A stretch of 64,000 bases of DNA from Lewinella sp. IMCC34191 (GCF_003390935.1 NZ_QNQZ01000004.1:371132-435131); one strand, 5' to 3'. Counted from the first letter of the stretch, positions 26,615 through 37,142 are shown. The notes: generated from the letters alone by a model not told the origin. Program-made: numbers and translations.

Positions 26615-27358
26615 TTACCCCTGCGAAGTGGGGCGCACTTGCAGTTCGTTGATGTGTACGCCATCGGGCTGGCTGACGGCGTAGTGGATGGCATTCGCGA
26701 TATCCTCCTTGTCGAGGAAGTCGATGTTGCCGAAGCTATCTTTGAAGTCGTTCATCAGCTCATCGTCGGTAATGGTATCCAGGAGTTCGGTTTCTACGGC
26801 ACCGGGCTCGATACAGGTGACGCGAATGCCGTACTTCGGGGCCAGCTCCTTGCGTAGCCCGTCACTGAGGGCGCGTACGGCAAACTTCGTAGCCGAGTAT
26901 ACCGCCGAGCCGGGCATAACCTCACGGCCGGCCACGCTGGAGATATTGATGATGTGCCCCTGCTTGCGATCAGTCATATCCGGCAGCACCTCCGCCAGAC
27001 AGAGCAGAACGCCTTTGATGTTGACGTCGACCATGGTCATCCACTCGTCTACGTGTAGATTTTTCATGTAACTGAGGGGCATCAGGCCGGCGTTATTGAC
27101 CAGGATATCGACGGGACCGAATTTGTCCTTGGCCTGCTTCACCAGCTTTTTCACCGCATCCCGATCGGTGACGTCGGTTTCGACCACGAGGGCGGATCCT
27201 CCCGCTTTCTCGATGTCCGATTTGATTTCTTCCAATTTCTCCCCCCGGCGGGCGGCCAGGACGACCTTAGCGCCTCCGGCGGCGAGTTTCTTGGCGGTAG
27301 CTTCGCCGATGCCGCTGCTGGCACCGGTGATGATGGCGGTTTTTCCGGATAGTTCCAT
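26615..27358 (-). CDS. short-chain dehydrogenase/reductase
   Basis: A 247-residue classical SDR. The cofactor motif [20 protein letters not shown], the catalytic Ser ([11 protein letters not shown]) and [12 protein letters not shown] (Tyr, Lys) are in order. R residues after the second strand ([11 protein letters not shown]) favour NADP(H). I start at the ATG at 27358; the 18-base extension is not conserved in type. Substrate unknown. Confidence 0.92.
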   Translation of the reverse strand: MELSGKTAIITGASSGIGEATAKKLAAGGAKVVLAARRGEKLEEIKSDIEKAGGSALVVETDVTDRDAVKKLVKQAKDKFGPVDILVNNAGLMPLSYMKNLHVDEWMTMVDVNIKGVLLCLAEVLPDMTDRKQGHIINISSVAGREVMPGSAVYSATKFAVRALSDGLRKELAPKYGIRVTCIEPGAVETELLDTITDDELMNDFKDSFGNIDFLDKEDIANAIHYAVSQPDGVHINELQVRPTSQG

Positions 27359-27435
27359 ATTGTTTTTTTGGTGCAACTGCGCAGACAGGGACCTTGTTGC
27401 AAATTTCTTCGCTGGTCCGTCGCGATAGCCCCATC

Positions 27436-28029
27436 CTAGATCTCCAGCGGAGCCGTACGGACCTGATCCATTATGATGATCTCGCTGATCCGCGTTCCGG
27501 CAGGCACCTCCTCCTTATCGATTTGTTGTTGCGAAAAACTGAAGTCCGCCAATCGGAAAGCTTTATTCTTCGTGTAAGCGTAGGTCCGGCCTGCGATCTC
27601 GGAAGCTCGCACTTCCACGTTAGGATAGGCGATCCGGAGGCGGGCAAAGGTGTGTCCTACCCGGATATCTCCCTCCGTGGCGGCGGTGGGCGTGGTAACG
27701 TGAATGTCACCGATCAGCATTGAATCGGTAACGGAAGGAACTACGAAACCGATTCGCTCTCCGTCGTCTCCCAGAATATCATAGACGGTATAGCTTCCCT
27801 CCCCCTCGTTCATCGTTCCTCGCTCCAAGCGATCCGCCGCATCGGCCAGGGGTTCTCCGGCCACGAGGTGGTAGAACCGATTCTGCCGGATGACGTACTG
27901 CGGCGGTTCGGCCTCGATGGAATCTACTACTATACCCGATTCCGGTGAATTGGCCGGCCTCGGGTCAGGATTCGTACACGTGAAGAACAGGAAAAGCGAC
28001 ACCAAACTAGTGAATAACGGCGCACGCAT
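27436..28029 (-). CDS. lipoprotein of unknown function
   Basis: A 197-residue protein with lipoprotein signal [14 protein letters not shown] (Cys near residue 18), a Pro-rich linker and a beta-type domain with repeated hydrophobic strands ([31 protein letters not shown]). No known catalytic motif is visible. It is divergent from mtaB, whose start lies 113 bases away. Probably an envelope protein; role unknown. Confidence 0.72.
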   Translation of the reverse strand: MRAPLFTSLVSLFLFFTCTNPDPRPANSPESGIVVDSIEAEPPQYVIRQNRFYHLVAGEPLADAADRLERGTMNEGEGSYTVYDILGDDGERIGFVVPSVTDSMLIGDIHVTTPTAATEGDIRVGHTFARLRIAYPNVEVRASEIAGRTYAYTKNKAFRLADFSFSQQQIDKEEVPAGTRISEIIIMDQVRTAPLEI

Positions 28030-28129
28030 AGCTTGAAGATATTAAGACCCTATATAACCTTAGCGCGGCGAGCGTTGTTTGGGCTACTTTGAAGAATCCG
28101 TCCGTCGTGCATAATGTCGCGGAGGGCCG

Positions 28130-28137
28130 TAATTTTG
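28130..28137 (+). promoter_or_regulatory. possible -7 element directly before mtaB
   Basis: TAATTTTG matches TAnnTTTG and ends 4 bases before the ATG. If real, transcription would begin at about the start codon and make a leaderless mRNA. No -33 TTG was found at the right distance. Confidence 0.3.
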
Positions 28138-28141
28138 CCCC

Positions 28142-29509
28142 ATGTCCACCATCGGCACCGTATCCTTCTACACGCTGGGTTGCAAGCTAAACTACAGTGA
28201 AACTTCCGCCATCGGACGCCAATTCGAGGGGGCGGGGTACCGGGAGGTCCCCTTCAGCGAGGGGGCGGACGTAGTCGTGATCAATACTTGCTCCGTAACG
28301 GAATTCGCGGATCGGAAATGCCGCAACGTAGTACGCAAGGCTTTAGGGGTAAACGAGGAGGCAAAGATCGTTGTCGTAGGCTGCTACGCGCAACTCAAAC
28401 CTACGGAGATCGCTGAGATCGACGGGGTCGACCTCGTCCTGGGAGCCGCGGAGAAGTTTCGGATCCTGGACTACATTGATGGTATCGGCGGCGGCACCGG
28501 AAAGGGACTCGTCCAGGCCGGTGAAGTAAAGGAAGCGGATACTTTCATATCGTCCTTCAGCTTCGGCGACCGGACGCGCAGTTTTCTCAAGGTACAGGAC
28601 GGTTGCAGCTACAATTGCAGCTTTTGCACCATTCCCCTGGCGCGTGGTGCCAGTCGCAGCAGTACGGTGGCGCAGATCGTCCAGGATGCCGAGGCGATTG
28701 CGGCCCGCGGCGTTAAGGAGATCGTCCTGACCGGCGTCAACATCGGGGACTTCGGTAACGGCACCCAGGTGATCGAGGGGAAACGCCCCCGCAAGGAGGC
28801 GCTCTTCGTGGATTTGGCGCGTGCCCTGGACCGGGTGGCAGGCATCAACCGGTTTCGCATCTCCAGCATCGAGCCGAATCTCTGCACCGATGAGGTGATC
28901 GATTTTGTCGCGCACAGCGAGCGTTTCGCCCCGCACTTCCACATGCCCCTGCAGAGCGGCAACAATAAGCAACTGGCCCGGATGCGGCGTCGCTACCGCC
29001 GGGAACTGTACGCCGAACGCGTCGCGCATATTCGGCAGGTAATGCCCCATGCCTGTATCGGCGTCGACCTCATCGTCGGCTTCCCGGGTGAAAGTGAGGA
29101 CGACTTCCTGGAGACTTATCGCTTCGTGCAGGAACTGGACGTCACCTACTTTCACGTGTTCACCTACAGCGAGCGGGCCAATACGCCCGCCGCGGAAATG
29201 GACGGGGCCGTTCCTCTACCGGAGCGTCGGCGTCGGAACAAAATGCTCCATATCCTGAGTGAAAAGAAACGCCGGGCCTTCTACGAGCGACACCGGGGCG
29301 AGGTAAGACCGGTGCTACTGGAAAAGGGGAAGGAAGACGGTGTACTCTACGGCTTCACGGACAATTACATCAAAGTCGAGTTTCCCGCTGAGGAAAGCTG
29401 GGTAAACCATATGGTAGACCTGGAACTGGATGCGGAGGGTAGTTTGTTGAGCAGCAAAAACGGACTCCGCATCAGTGCACGGCTGCCGGTGGCTACGCAC
29501 GCGCACTAA
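28142..29509 (+). CDS. mtaB: tRNA t6A37 methylthiotransferase MtaB
   Basis: Radical-SAM enzyme of 455 residues that adds a methylthio group to t6A at tRNA position 37. The N-terminal MTTase domain has its cluster cysteines in TLGCKLN, NTCSVTE and VGCYAQ. The radical-SAM cluster motif is CSYNCSFC, with downstream LTGVNIGDFG and HMPLQSGNNK. The C-terminal part is a short TRAM-like region (RPVLLEKGKEDGVLYGFTDN). The subgroup (MtaB, not MiaB or RimO) is assigned from TLGCKLN and the overall length. Confidence 0.92.
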   Translation: MSTIGTVSFYTLGCKLNYSETSAIGRQFEGAGYREVPFSEGADVVVINTCSVTEFADRKCRNVVRKALGVNEEAKIVVVGCYAQLKPTEIAEIDGVDLVLGAAEKFRILDYIDGIGGGTGKGLVQAGEVKEADTFISSFSFGDRTRSFLKVQDGCSYNCSFCTIPLARGASRSSTVAQIVQDAEAIAARGVKEIVLTGVNIGDFGNGTQVIEGKRPRKEALFVDLARALDRVAGINRFRISSIEPNLCTDEVIDFVAHSERFAPHFHMPLQSGNNKQLARMRRRYRRELYAERVAHIRQVMPHACIGVDLIVGFPGESEDDFLETYRFVQELDVTYFHVFTYSERANTPAAEMDGAVPLPERRRRNKMLHILSEKKRRAFYERHRGEVRPVLLEKGKEDGVLYGFTDNYIKVEFPAEESWVNHMVDLELDAEGSLLSSKNGLRISARLPVATHAH

Positions 29510-29510
29510 C

Positions 29511-29768
29511 CTACGCTTTACTTTCTCGGTTCGGACTCCATTTGGCCACCACGTAAGCCGACGTGAGTAAGATCACCCCACCTATTCCCAGCACGAAAAA
29601 TAGGGGACGCAAGACCGGTAGCGATTCAAATTCGTCTATATGAGACCATATGGAAAACAAACAGCTGGATGTTATCCAAAGGATTAGATAAAAGGGCAAA
29701 TCGTGCTCACCAATGTACCGCAAGCCATTTTTCACACGGCCGGTAATTTTCTTTTCGGTTCGTGTCAT
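29511..29768 (-). CDS. small two-span membrane protein
   Basis: An 85-residue protein with a basic N terminus and two membrane helices (LPFYLILWITSSCLFSIW and LFFVLGIGGVILLTSAYVV), then a short basic tail. Its stop lies one base from the mtaB stop on the other strand. I do not recognise a family. Confidence 0.6.
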   Translation of the reverse strand: MTRTEKKITGRVKNGLRYIGEHDLPFYLILWITSSCLFSIWSHIDEFESLPVLRPLFFVLGIGGVILLTSAYVVAKWSPNRESKA

Positions 29769-29919
29769 GGTTGGTCAATGGGTTGAGTACGGGTTCACAG
29801 TGGATTAGGATGCATAACAGCTTGGTCAAACCACGGAAGGCTTTCTCATCAAGCTAATATATTACCTGTAATCCGATCTGCTACCCGGTTAGCAGGCATG
29901 CGGTTACAACGGCCATTTT

Positions 29920-29935
29920 ACCTGCGCTCCGCCGC
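29920..29935 (+). repeat. 16-base dispersed repeat, exact copy (intergenic)
   Basis: ACCTGCGCTCCGCCGC in the 284-base gap upstream of the small membrane protein gene and downstream of the TPR/transglutaminase gene, 50 bases before a large hairpin. Confidence 0.8.
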
Positions 29936-29983
29936 CCATTGCGCTATTCGTTCGGTCTGATTTGTATTGTTGATTTGGTTGCC

Positions 29984-30032
29984 CGGAGCTGGAGCTCCGG
30001 GACCCTGCCAGGGTGGAGGAGCTCCAGCTCCG
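29984..30032. repeat. nested inverted repeat (hairpin) in intergenic DNA
   Basis: CGGAGCTGGAGCTCC (29984-29998) is exactly complementary to 30018-30032. The loop holds a second small palindrome, ACCCTGCCAGGGT, at 30002-30014. It has no T tract and lies 20 bases past the stop of the 30053-33802 gene. It is compatible with a REP-like element or an mRNA-stabilising hairpin. Confidence 0.6.
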
Positions 30033-30052
30033 CCCGTGAGCCGCTTCACCCT

Positions 30053-33000
30053 CTACTTATAAGCCAAATTCACCTTATCCGCCTCCACGATGCGGAACAT
30101 GTCCTCCCGAAAATCGGTGTAGTACTCCGGAGCGACAACGTCCTTCTTCAGCAGCAGGGTACGCAAGATGCGGAGTCCGTCCTCGGTAGGGGTAAACTCG
30201 ATGGCGTAATCGATAAAATCGTTGCTCACCTGGATGCTTTCCGGCACCTCGACCAGCTTTTTGCCTTCGGGGTTGATCACCTCCAAGGTTTCCTCGTAGT
30301 ATTCGGCCTGGAAGGTCTGCCACAGGTCGATCGGCAGCTTGCGCTCTTCGGTGGTGGTATAGGGCTGTGCTTCCATACGATCGCTGAGGATTAACGGATA
30401 GATCAACATACCGCCGATCTTGTTGCCGGGGTCCGCTACGCGGTAGGCATAGTGGTAGGAAACCTGGTTGCTGCTCAGATCGTCGAGATCATCTCCGAAC
30501 TGCAGATCGGTCAGCTCGACCCGGGGATACCCCCCACTGATGGCTTCCTGCATGTAGCGGTTGCGGTTATCCTGGCTTTCGTTGCGGTACTGGTGGCGGT
30601 AGGTAGAAGCCACCGAGTTTACTTGCCGGTTGTCGAGGGCGAAGATTACATCGTTCCCGTCGAAGGTTACCTTACCCTTGCGGATGGTGGCATTCACCCC
30701 GCGGGAGGAAGGGTTGATCCGACCGGCCGTACCATCAAATGCCCCACCCCGCCGGGGGATGGCAACGGCAAAGGCATTGTTTACCGACCAGTCGCCGGTG
30801 CCGAAGGGCAGGTTTTCGTCGGTTAGCTCCACGTAGTACTGGTCGCCGTCCAGTTCGACGCGGGCGATACAGTGATTGAAGCCGATGCCCGGCAGCGACA
30901 GATTCTGGACGCTGCGGTCACGGGTGTTGATCAAAACGAGGTTGGCCTCGATGCCCCGCACGTCGCACATAGCCACGAAGAGAGAACTCACGTCCTTACA
31001 GTCACCCTGCCGGGTCGCCAGGGTTTTGGCGGCACTTTGGGGGATGTAGTTGGACTGTAGGAAGGGCACCGATATGTAACGGATGTTACCCGCGACGAAT
31101 TCGTAGATCCGCTGGACTTCCTGCCGTTTGGTCATGCGCTCGGGCGCGTCAGCAAAGAGTTCGGCGACGGCTTCGCGAACCGTCTCGTCAACCCGGACTT
31201 TCGCGTGCGTCAACTCGCTGTACCACTGTGCAATGAATGCCCAGTCTTCGATGTTGGAAACCCGTACGGTAGTCAGGATATCGTCGAAGTCCGGCGTAAC
31301 CGCTTCGGCTAGTAGACCGGCTTGATCCTTCAACTGCCATACGTACAGATCTTTACCGTTTACCTTGGAGCGCTTCGGCTGGATATCCCGGTGTTCCATG
31401 CCGGTGATCTTCGTATGGAACTTCATACCGGCGGGAACCAGCAGGCTGTAGGTAGACTGTCCGCTTGGGAATCCCATGGTCAAAGGGTGTTCGTTCCAGA
31501 ATTTTCCGCTTAGCCGGCCGTGCTGATAATCCTGCACGCGGTAAACCAAATGGATGGCCCCGCCGGCCTGCAGGCGGTCGAATACGATATCGGCACCCGA
31601 GCGGGACGCATCGTGGCGGGTGCCATCAGGGTCGAGCACCTCGACCTTTTCGACGTTCCCCTGCTGGTTGCCGTAGATCGGAATGCTGTACTCCTTCCAA
31701 AAGTCTACGCCTTCCGGGTTGAGTACCTTCACCAGCAGGCTGGTACGCGTCTCGTTAGCGCCTCCATCGTGCACGATTTGCTGCACGTCGTAGGCCAGAA
31801 TAACACTATGGTCATCGGGGTAGGCTTCCGCGCTCTTGGAGTTGGCGTACAGCGCGTAATAATCCGTTTCCGGCAAAGCGGCAAAGGCGGAGGCGGCCTC
31901 ACTGCGCAGGTTCCGCAGGGCGTCGCGGCTGTCGTAATCGTAGGGGTTGAGGGAAAGCGCCTTGGTGTAGGCGGCTTCGGCCCGTTCCTTGTCATCGGCT
32001 TCGGTGTAGATATCCGCCTGACTGCTGTACAGTGATCCGCTATAGGGCGCTATGGCGAGCGCTTTGTCGAGCATCACCTGGCTCTGACGGTAGTTACCAA
32101 GCAGGTAGTAGAGTCGGCTGAGGCGAGAGTACGTGTTGACCGACACGGGATCGTATTCCAGCAGCAAATTGAACAGTTTCAGCGCTTCCGCCGGCTCGCC
32201 GGCCTTGAGGCGCAGGTCGATCAATTTTTCCACCACGCTTTCCCGGTAGTGCTTCTTCAGAAACTTTTCGAGCGTCTTTATAGCGTCCTTGTGCTGCTGC
32301 CGGACGCCGGACTGGATGGTGGCCAGGCCGATAACGACATCGTCGCTTGACGGGTACTTCCGGTAGCCGGCTTCGATCAGGGATCGGGCCTTTTCGGTTT
32401 CCGAGCGCCCGCCCGCCAGGATCAATTCGTGTCCCAGGGTCGTTTCACTCTCCCCGTATTTGGCTTTATACGTTTGGAGTAACTCTTCGTAAAGCGGCCA
32501 GTCTTCGAGGTTCCTTGCCTCCTGCATCCGCTTATTCAACGACAGCTTGTGGTCCGGAGCATCCACGAGCAGACGCTGCTCCAGTTCGGAGGCACCGGTC
32601 TCGTCGTCCATGGCGCGAAGCAAGGGAATCAGCTGGCTGATGATGTGGTGATTGCCCGGATAGCGATCCAACGCCTCCGTCAGTACGGCCTTGGCTTCCA
32701 CGTGGTGGCCGTTGAGGAAGTAGAACTGCCCAAGGGAAAGGTAGTCGATGTAGTTTGCCGTACCCTTGTCAAGAAGCGATTCAAAGTACGCCACGGTGGG
32801 GTTGTCGTAGGCTTCGATTTTCTCCCCCTTCTTCTTCGGGTAGGTTTGCGTTTCCCCCGAATACGTCAATCCGGGAATCAACTCGCCCTCCGCGTCGGTC
32901 ATGCGGAGCATGAAGTTCGACCCCGTTTGGGTGGTGGCCCCTACCTGTATCAGGATACGATTGTATCCTTCTTCCAGCTCCGCGCCGAAGCGGTAGGTGT

Positions 33001-33802
33001 CCAGGTGGTTGTCGCGCTCATGAAACTCGGAGAATACGAGCCGGTCATTAACCCACACTTTGACGGAGCCGCTGCTGCCAAGCCGGAAAACGACGTCCTG
33101 CCGCTTATCGCTACGGGCGAAGGTCTGGGCGTAGACCACCGAATTACTGGTCGTCATATGGTTGCCGAAGTGAAGCCAGCCGTGGCGATCCGTTTGCGCC
33201 ACCGGAAACCAGCTGACCGGCACGCCCAGTTTGTTGGTGAAGGTCGCCTCGGCACGCGGCTGGGCCAGCACACCGAAATCGCGGTCAAATCCACTTTCGG
33301 AAATATTCTCGAAGGGACCGGTGACCGACCAGGTATTCACCGCCCCGATCCGGCCGAAGTACTCCCGCGATTTTTTCAGATTGCCGGACAGGTAATAGTG
33401 TTCCCCAAGGGCGTAATAGGCCAGGGGGCTTAGGCGGGAATAGTTATTTTGGGTTTGCTGCTCGGTGAAGGCAAGCTGCTGCTCCCCCATCTCGCTGTGT
33501 CCGGCTGACCAAACCGCGTCCAGATAGGCGTTCCGCTTGGTCTCGTTCTTTTCCAGGGCAGCGAATCGGATGAAGGCCGCCGTGGCTTCGGGACCATTAT
33601 CCAGCATCATCTCCGTAAAGGAAAGCGCGATGACCGCGTCTCCGGCGGCCTGACCGTCCACCTGCCGGGCAAAATAGTCACGGGCTTGCTGCACCTGATT
33701 GCCGGCCAACAGGTCGTATCCGGTTTGCAGGGGGTTGAGTTGGGCACGGAGGCACTGGGTACCCGCGAGTACCAGCAGTAAAACGGCAGTGAAAAATCTC
33801 AT
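30053..33802 (-). CDS. large TPR protein with DUF3857 and transglutaminase-like domains
   Basis: A 1249-residue envelope protein with signal peptide (FFTAVLLLVLAGTQCLRAQ). Residues about 25-620 contain tetratricopeptide-type helical repeats interrupted near 160-320 by a beta-sandwich segment. A DUF3857 region follows (about 640-850), and then a transglutaminase-like core with catalytic Cys935 in QGDCKD, the His in FNHCIARVEL and an Asp in VELTDENL. This layout is frequent in Bacteroidota and may act in peptide crosslinking or proteolysis at the cell surface. Substrate unknown. It is monocistronic by spacing. Confidence 0.88.
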   Translation of the reverse strand: MRFFTAVLLLVLAGTQCLRAQLNPLQTGYDLLAGNQVQQARDYFARQVDGQAAGDAVIALSFTEMMLDNGPEATAAFIRFAALEKNETKRNAYLDAVWSAGHSEMGEQQLAFTEQQTQNNYSRLSPLAYYALGEHYYLSGNLKKSREYFGRIGAVNTWSVTGPFENISESGFDRDFGVLAQPRAEATFTNKLGVPVSWFPVAQTDRHGWLHFGNHMTTSNSVVYAQTFARSDKRQDVVFRLGSSGSVKVWVNDRLVFSEFHERDNHLDTYRFGAELEEGYNRILIQVGATTQTGSNFMLRMTDAEGELIPGLTYSGETQTYPKKKGEKIEAYDNPTVAYFESLLDKGTANYIDYLSLGQFYFLNGHHVEAKAVLTEALDRYPGNHHIISQLIPLLRAMDDETGASELEQRLLVDAPDHKLSLNKRMQEARNLEDWPLYEELLQTYKAKYGESETTLGHELILAGGRSETEKARSLIEAGYRKYPSSDDVVIGLATIQSGVRQQHKDAIKTLEKFLKKHYRESVVEKLIDLRLKAGEPAEALKLFNLLLEYDPVSVNTYSRLSRLYYLLGNYRQSQVMLDKALAIAPYSGSLYSSQADIYTEADDKERAEAAYTKALSLNPYDYDSRDALRNLRSEAASAFAALPETDYYALYANSKSAEAYPDDHSVILAYDVQQIVHDGGANETRTSLLVKVLNPEGVDFWKEYSIPIYGNQQGNVEKVEVLDPDGTRHDASRSGADIVFDRLQAGGAIHLVYRVQDYQHGRLSGKFWNEHPLTMGFPSGQSTYSLLVPAGMKFHTKITGMEHRDIQPKRSKVNGKDLYVWQLKDQAGLLAEAVTPDFDDILTTVRVSNIEDWAFIAQWYSELTHAKVRVDETVREAVAELFADAPERMTKRQEVQRIYEFVAGNIRYISVPFLQSNYIPQSAAKTLATRQGDCKDVSSLFVAMCDVRGIEANLVLINTRDRSVQNLSLPGIGFNHCIARVELDGDQYYVELTDENLPFGTGDWSVNNAFAVAIPRRGGAFDGTAGRINPSSRGVNATIRKGKVTFDGNDVIFALDNRQVNSVASTYRHQYRNESQDNRNRYMQEAISGGYPRVELTDLQFGDDLDDLSSNQVSYHYAYRVADPGNKIGGMLIYPLILSDRMEAQPYTTTEERKLPIDLWQTFQAEYYEETLEVINPEGKKLVEVPESIQVSNDFIDYAIEFTPTEDGLRILRTLLLKKDVVAPEYYTDFREDMFRIVEADKVNLAYK

Positions 33803-33923
33803 GTCAGTCGGGTGAGTAGGACGCGCCCCTTAAGGCACTGATGTAGGAACAAGTGAGTATTTACTTGCATCTCCAACTCTCCCGATCAGGCGGTTAGCGT
33901 GATCCGGCTATGATTTAACGGCC

Positions 33924-34460
33924 CTAACGCTCCATTGATATATCGTAGCGCGATACCGTCCGAATCCGGATGCCGTAGTTTTCGTCGGACTCCGTTACGT
34001 CAACGGTCGTACCCAGATCGAGGGATATATCCCGCTTGAAGCCGTTGAGGACCAGGGGCTGCCTATCCTTGAAATAACCCGTTTCATTGTAATGCTGCAG
34101 TCCGGAAACGAAGAGGGTATCCTGACTAAAGGACCACGTACCGGTCCCCATGCCCGTACGATCCGAAATCTGTTGCTCCTCCGGAGTGGTCACCGTCAGC
34201 GTAAAGCCACCGGTGGACTGCCAGCGGCCGTTATCCAGAAAAATCATCTGCAGGTCGCTGTTGCTGATGCGGCTTTCGCCCTGATCGTCTACCGGCTCCC
34301 CGGCAAAGGTGCCTGACAGCTGGTAAGCATTATCGAATTCCGTGATCTGCCAGGTACCGATGATGTCGGACTCCGTCAGAAAGTCGTCTTCCCCCTTGTC
34401 CTTGCAAGCGGAAAACAGCAATAGTAGTAAAGAAAATAAGCTGAGTAGCGATTTGGACAT
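33924..34460 (-). CDS. lipocalin-like lipoprotein
   Basis: A 178-residue lipoprotein with signal SLLSLFSLLLLLFSAC (lipobox FSAC). The mature part begins with an acidic linker, then IIGTWQITEFDNAY, the usual start of lipocalin-like domains, and continues as antiparallel-type strands (DNGRWQSTGGFTLTV, GTGTWSFSQDTLFVSG). The ATG at 34460 is chosen over one two codons upstream. Ligand and role unknown. Confidence 0.75.
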   Translation of the reverse strand: MSKSLLSLFSLLLLLFSACKDKGEDDFLTESDIIGTWQITEFDNAYQLSGTFAGEPVDDQGESRISNSDLQMIFLDNGRWQSTGGFTLTVTTPEEQQISDRTGMGTGTWSFSQDTLFVSGLQHYNETGYFKDRQPLVLNGFKRDISLDLGTTVDVTESDENYGIRIRTVSRYDISMER

Positions 34461-34579
34461 GCACACGGTTTTGATCTCGGTGGCGACATAGTCACCGAGC
34501 TTTCAAGGGGTTTGTCCATGTGTTCTAGGTGAGGTTAGCCCTCATGGCATAACCTGCTCCGAGTTGTAACATCAGCTAC

Positions 34580-34623
34580 AAAAACGGGGCCGTCAACGTA
34601 ATGTTTGTTAACGTTGACGGCCC
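34580..34623 (-). terminator. Rho-independent terminator after aconitase
   Basis: Read leftward, GGGCCGTCAACGT and ACGTTGACGGCCC (34611-34623 and 34587-34599) pair perfectly around an 11-base loop and are followed by CGTTTTTG. It lies 13 bases past the aconitase stop. Confidence 0.88.
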
Positions 34624-34635
34624 GCGTAAAATTTC

Positions 34636-36903
34636 CTAGGCGGTTAGTTCTTCGCGGATTTTGTTGAGCGCGCTACCGGCAGTTACCCATCCGATCTGGG
34701 CCTGATTGTAGGTATGCGCTACCTCGAAGGTATCCTGGGTACCGTCCGCATGGTCGAGTACGACGGTCAGGTTCCGATCGGGAGCCATGCTGGCAAAATC
34801 GGGGATGCTGACCTTATCGTCCTGACGGATCTTGTCGTAGTCCTCGGTATTTGCGAAGGTAAGGGCGAGCATGCCCTGCTTCTTCAGGTTCGTCTCGTGG
34901 ATACGCGCGAAGCTTTTCACCAGTACGGCGTGGACGCCGAGCCAGCGGGGTTCCATGGCGGCGTGCTCCCGGCTAGAACCTTCGCCGTAGTTTTCTTCAC
35001 CGACGACGATCTGGCCGATGCCGTTGTCCCGGTAGGTCAGTGCGCTTTCGGGTACGGGGTGGTACGCGTTGGTCACGTAGTTGATCACCTCGTTGGTCTT
35101 CTCGTTGTACGCGTTGATGGCGCCGATGAGACAGTTCTGCGAGATGTTCTCCAGGTGGCCCCGGTAGGTGAGCCACGGTCCGGCCATCGAAATATGGTCG
35201 GTGGTACACTTGCCCTTCGCCTTGATGAGGACGCGCATGTCGCGGACCTGTTCCGGCTTGATGGGCTTGAAGGGTTCCAACAACTGAAGGCGGTCGCTCT
35301 CGGGGCTGACGCTCACTTCGATGCCGCTGCCGTCTTCGGCGGGGTCCTGGTAGCCGGCATCCTCCACGGCGAAGCCGTTGGGGGGCAGTTCCACGCCGGT
35401 GGGCGGGTCCAGTTTTACCTCCTCCCCTTTCTCGTTGGTCAGGGTATCGGTGAGCGGGTTGAACTTCATGCTGCCGCTGATGGCCATGGCGGTCACGATC
35501 TCGGGGCTGGCCACGAAACCGCGGGTCTGCGGGTTACCATCGTTGCGCTTCGCGAAGTTGCGGTTGAAACTGGTGATGATGGAGTTCGCGCGGTTGGGAT
35601 CGTCGGTGTGACGGGCCCACTGGCCGATGCAGGGTCCGCAGGCGTTGGCCAGCACGACGCCGCCGATGTCCTCGAAACTGTCGAGGATGCCGTCGCGCTG
35701 TACGGTGAAGCGAATCTGCTCCGAGCCCGGCGTGACGGTAAACTCACTCTTGACTTTGAGGCCCTTCTGCTTGGCCTGACGGGCCAGACTGGCGGCGCGG
35801 TCAAGATCCTCGTAGCTGGAGTTAGTGCAGCTACCGATCAGGCCGACCTCCAGAACCGGAGGGAATTCGAATTTGTCCACCGCGGCGGCAAACTGGCTGA
35901 TGGGGAAAGCGCGGTCCGGCGTGTACGGGCCGTTGATGTGCGGCTCCAGGGTGCTCAGGTCGATCTCGATGACGCGGTCGAAGTACTGCTCGGGGTTAGC
36001 GTAGCATTCTTCGTCACCGGTCAGGTGCTCGGCGACTTGGTCGGCCAGTTCGGCGACCTCGGTGCGGTCGGTAGCCCGGAGGTAACGAGACATGGCCTCG
36101 TCGTAGCCAAAGGTACTCGTGGTGGCCCCGATCTCGGCACCCATATTACAGATAGTGCCCTTGCCGGTACAGCTAAGGTTACGGGCACCTTCGCCGAAGT
36201 ACTCGACAATGGCTCCGGTACCACCTTTAACGGTCAGGATGCCGGCCACTTTCAGGATCACGTCCTTCGAGCTGGTCCACCCGCTCAATTTTCCGGTCAG
36301 CTTCACGCCGATCACCTTGGGCATCTTCAGCTCCCAGGGCATACCGGCCATCACGTCCACGGCGTCCGCGCCCCCCACACCGATAGCGACCATACCGAGG
36401 CCGCCCGCATTGGGGGTGTGGCTGTCGGTACCGATCATCATGCCGCCGGGGAAGGCGTAGTTCTCCAGGACGATCTGGTGAATGATGCCGGCGCCGGGCT
36501 TCCAGAAGCCGATGCCGTACTTATCGGATACGGTGGAGAGAAAGTCGTAAACTTCCTTGTTTTCGTCATTGGCGCGTGCCAGGTCCTCGTCGGCACCCTC
36601 TTCGGCCAGGATGAGGTGGTCACAGTGAACGGTGGAGGGAACGGCGACTTTATCGCGGCCGGCCATCATAAACTGCAATAGTGCCATCTGAGCAGTGGCA
36701 TCCTGCATGGCGACCCGGTCGGGCTGAAAGAATACGTAGTCCTTTCCGCGCCGGTGCTCTTTAAAGGGGCTGTCGGGGTGCAGGTGGGTATACAGGATCT
36801 TCTCGGTCAGCGTTAGCGGCTTGCCCAATTTTTCGCGTGCCTCGGCGATTTTTCCGGGCAGGTCGTCATACACTTTCTTGATCAGATCAATATCAAATGC
36901 CAT
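34636..36903 (-). CDS. acnA: aconitate hydratase
   Basis: Cytoplasmic TCA-cycle enzyme of 755 residues converting citrate to isocitrate through a [4Fe-4S] cluster. Cluster cysteines appear in [12 protein letters not shown] and [11 protein letters not shown]. Other active-site blocks are [26 protein letters not shown] and [21 protein letters not shown]. Length and order match the mitochondrial-type aconitase found in many Bacteroidota. It has its own terminator. A candidate tiny lipoprotein gene lies 96 bases upstream on the same strand. Confidence 0.96.
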   Translation of the reverse strand: MAFDIDLIKKVYDDLPGKIAEAREKLGKPLTLTEKILYTHLHPDSPFKEHRRGKDYVFFQPDRVAMQDATAQMALLQFMMAGRDKVAVPSTVHCDHLILAEEGADEDLARANDENKEVYDFLSTVSDKYGIGFWKPGAGIIHQIVLENYAFPGGMMIGTDSHTPNAGGLGMVAIGVGGADAVDVMAGMPWELKMPKVIGVKLTGKLSGWTSSKDVILKVAGILTVKGGTGAIVEYFGEGARNLSCTGKGTICNMGAEIGATTSTFGYDEAMSRYLRATDRTEVAELADQVAEHLTGDEECYANPEQYFDRVIEIDLSTLEPHINGPYTPDRAFPISQFAAAVDKFEFPPVLEVGLIGSCTNSSYEDLDRAASLARQAKQKGLKVKSEFTVTPGSEQIRFTVQRDGILDSFEDIGGVVLANACGPCIGQWARHTDDPNRANSIITSFNRNFAKRNDGNPQTRGFVASPEIVTAMAISGSMKFNPLTDTLTNEKGEEVKLDPPTGVELPPNGFAVEDAGYQDPAEDGSGIEVSVSPESDRLQLLEPFKPIKPEQVRDMRVLIKAKGKCTTDHISMAGPWLTYRGHLENISQNCLIGAINAYNEKTNEVINYVTNAYHPVPESALTYRDNGIGQIVVGEENYGEGSSREHAAMEPRWLGVHAVLVKSFARIHETNLKKQGMLALTFANTEDYDKIRQDDKVSIPDFASMAPDRNLTVVLDHADGTQDTFEVAHTYNQAQIGWVTAGSALNKIREELTA

Positions 36904-36999
36904 AGTCAGCTGTGGTTTTTAGATTCGACTTCGTCTTTTGCTTATCTGGTGAACGCGCCAATCCGGTGAAAAGTCGACAAAAATAGGCGATAACAAATT

Positions 37000-37089
37000 C
37001 TAGAACATCGGGCACCCGCAGTTTCCGGCCCGACAACCGGTCAGGCAGCAGATCAACAGGAACATCATTACCAGGTATAAAATACGCAA
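37000..37089 (-). CDS. candidate tiny lipoprotein (29 residues, Cys-rich tail)
   Basis: From a TTG at 37089 the frame encodes MRILYLVMMFLLICCLTGC, a well-formed lipoprotein signal with lipobox LTGC, and then only RAGNCGCPMF before a TAG. From the ATG at 37068 it would be 22 residues. The mature part would be about 11 residues with three cysteines. Such very short Cys-rich lipoproteins are easily missed. It lies between the phosphopantetheinyl transferase gene and aconitase, on the same strand. No homology evidence is available. Confidence 0.45.
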   Translation of the reverse strand: MRILYLVMMFLLICCLTGCRAGNCGCPMF

Positions 37090-37142
37090 ACGAGGTCTTT
37101 TGCCCGCAAAATAAGGCGTACGGCTCGTTCGGCATTTTTTTG

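Noticed and set aside
34714..36681. 655-codon open frame on the + strand opposite aconitase
   Set aside because: It is the mirror frame of a clear aconitase gene in GC-rich DNA. Its translation is low-complexity (many G, V, D, H) and has no motif.
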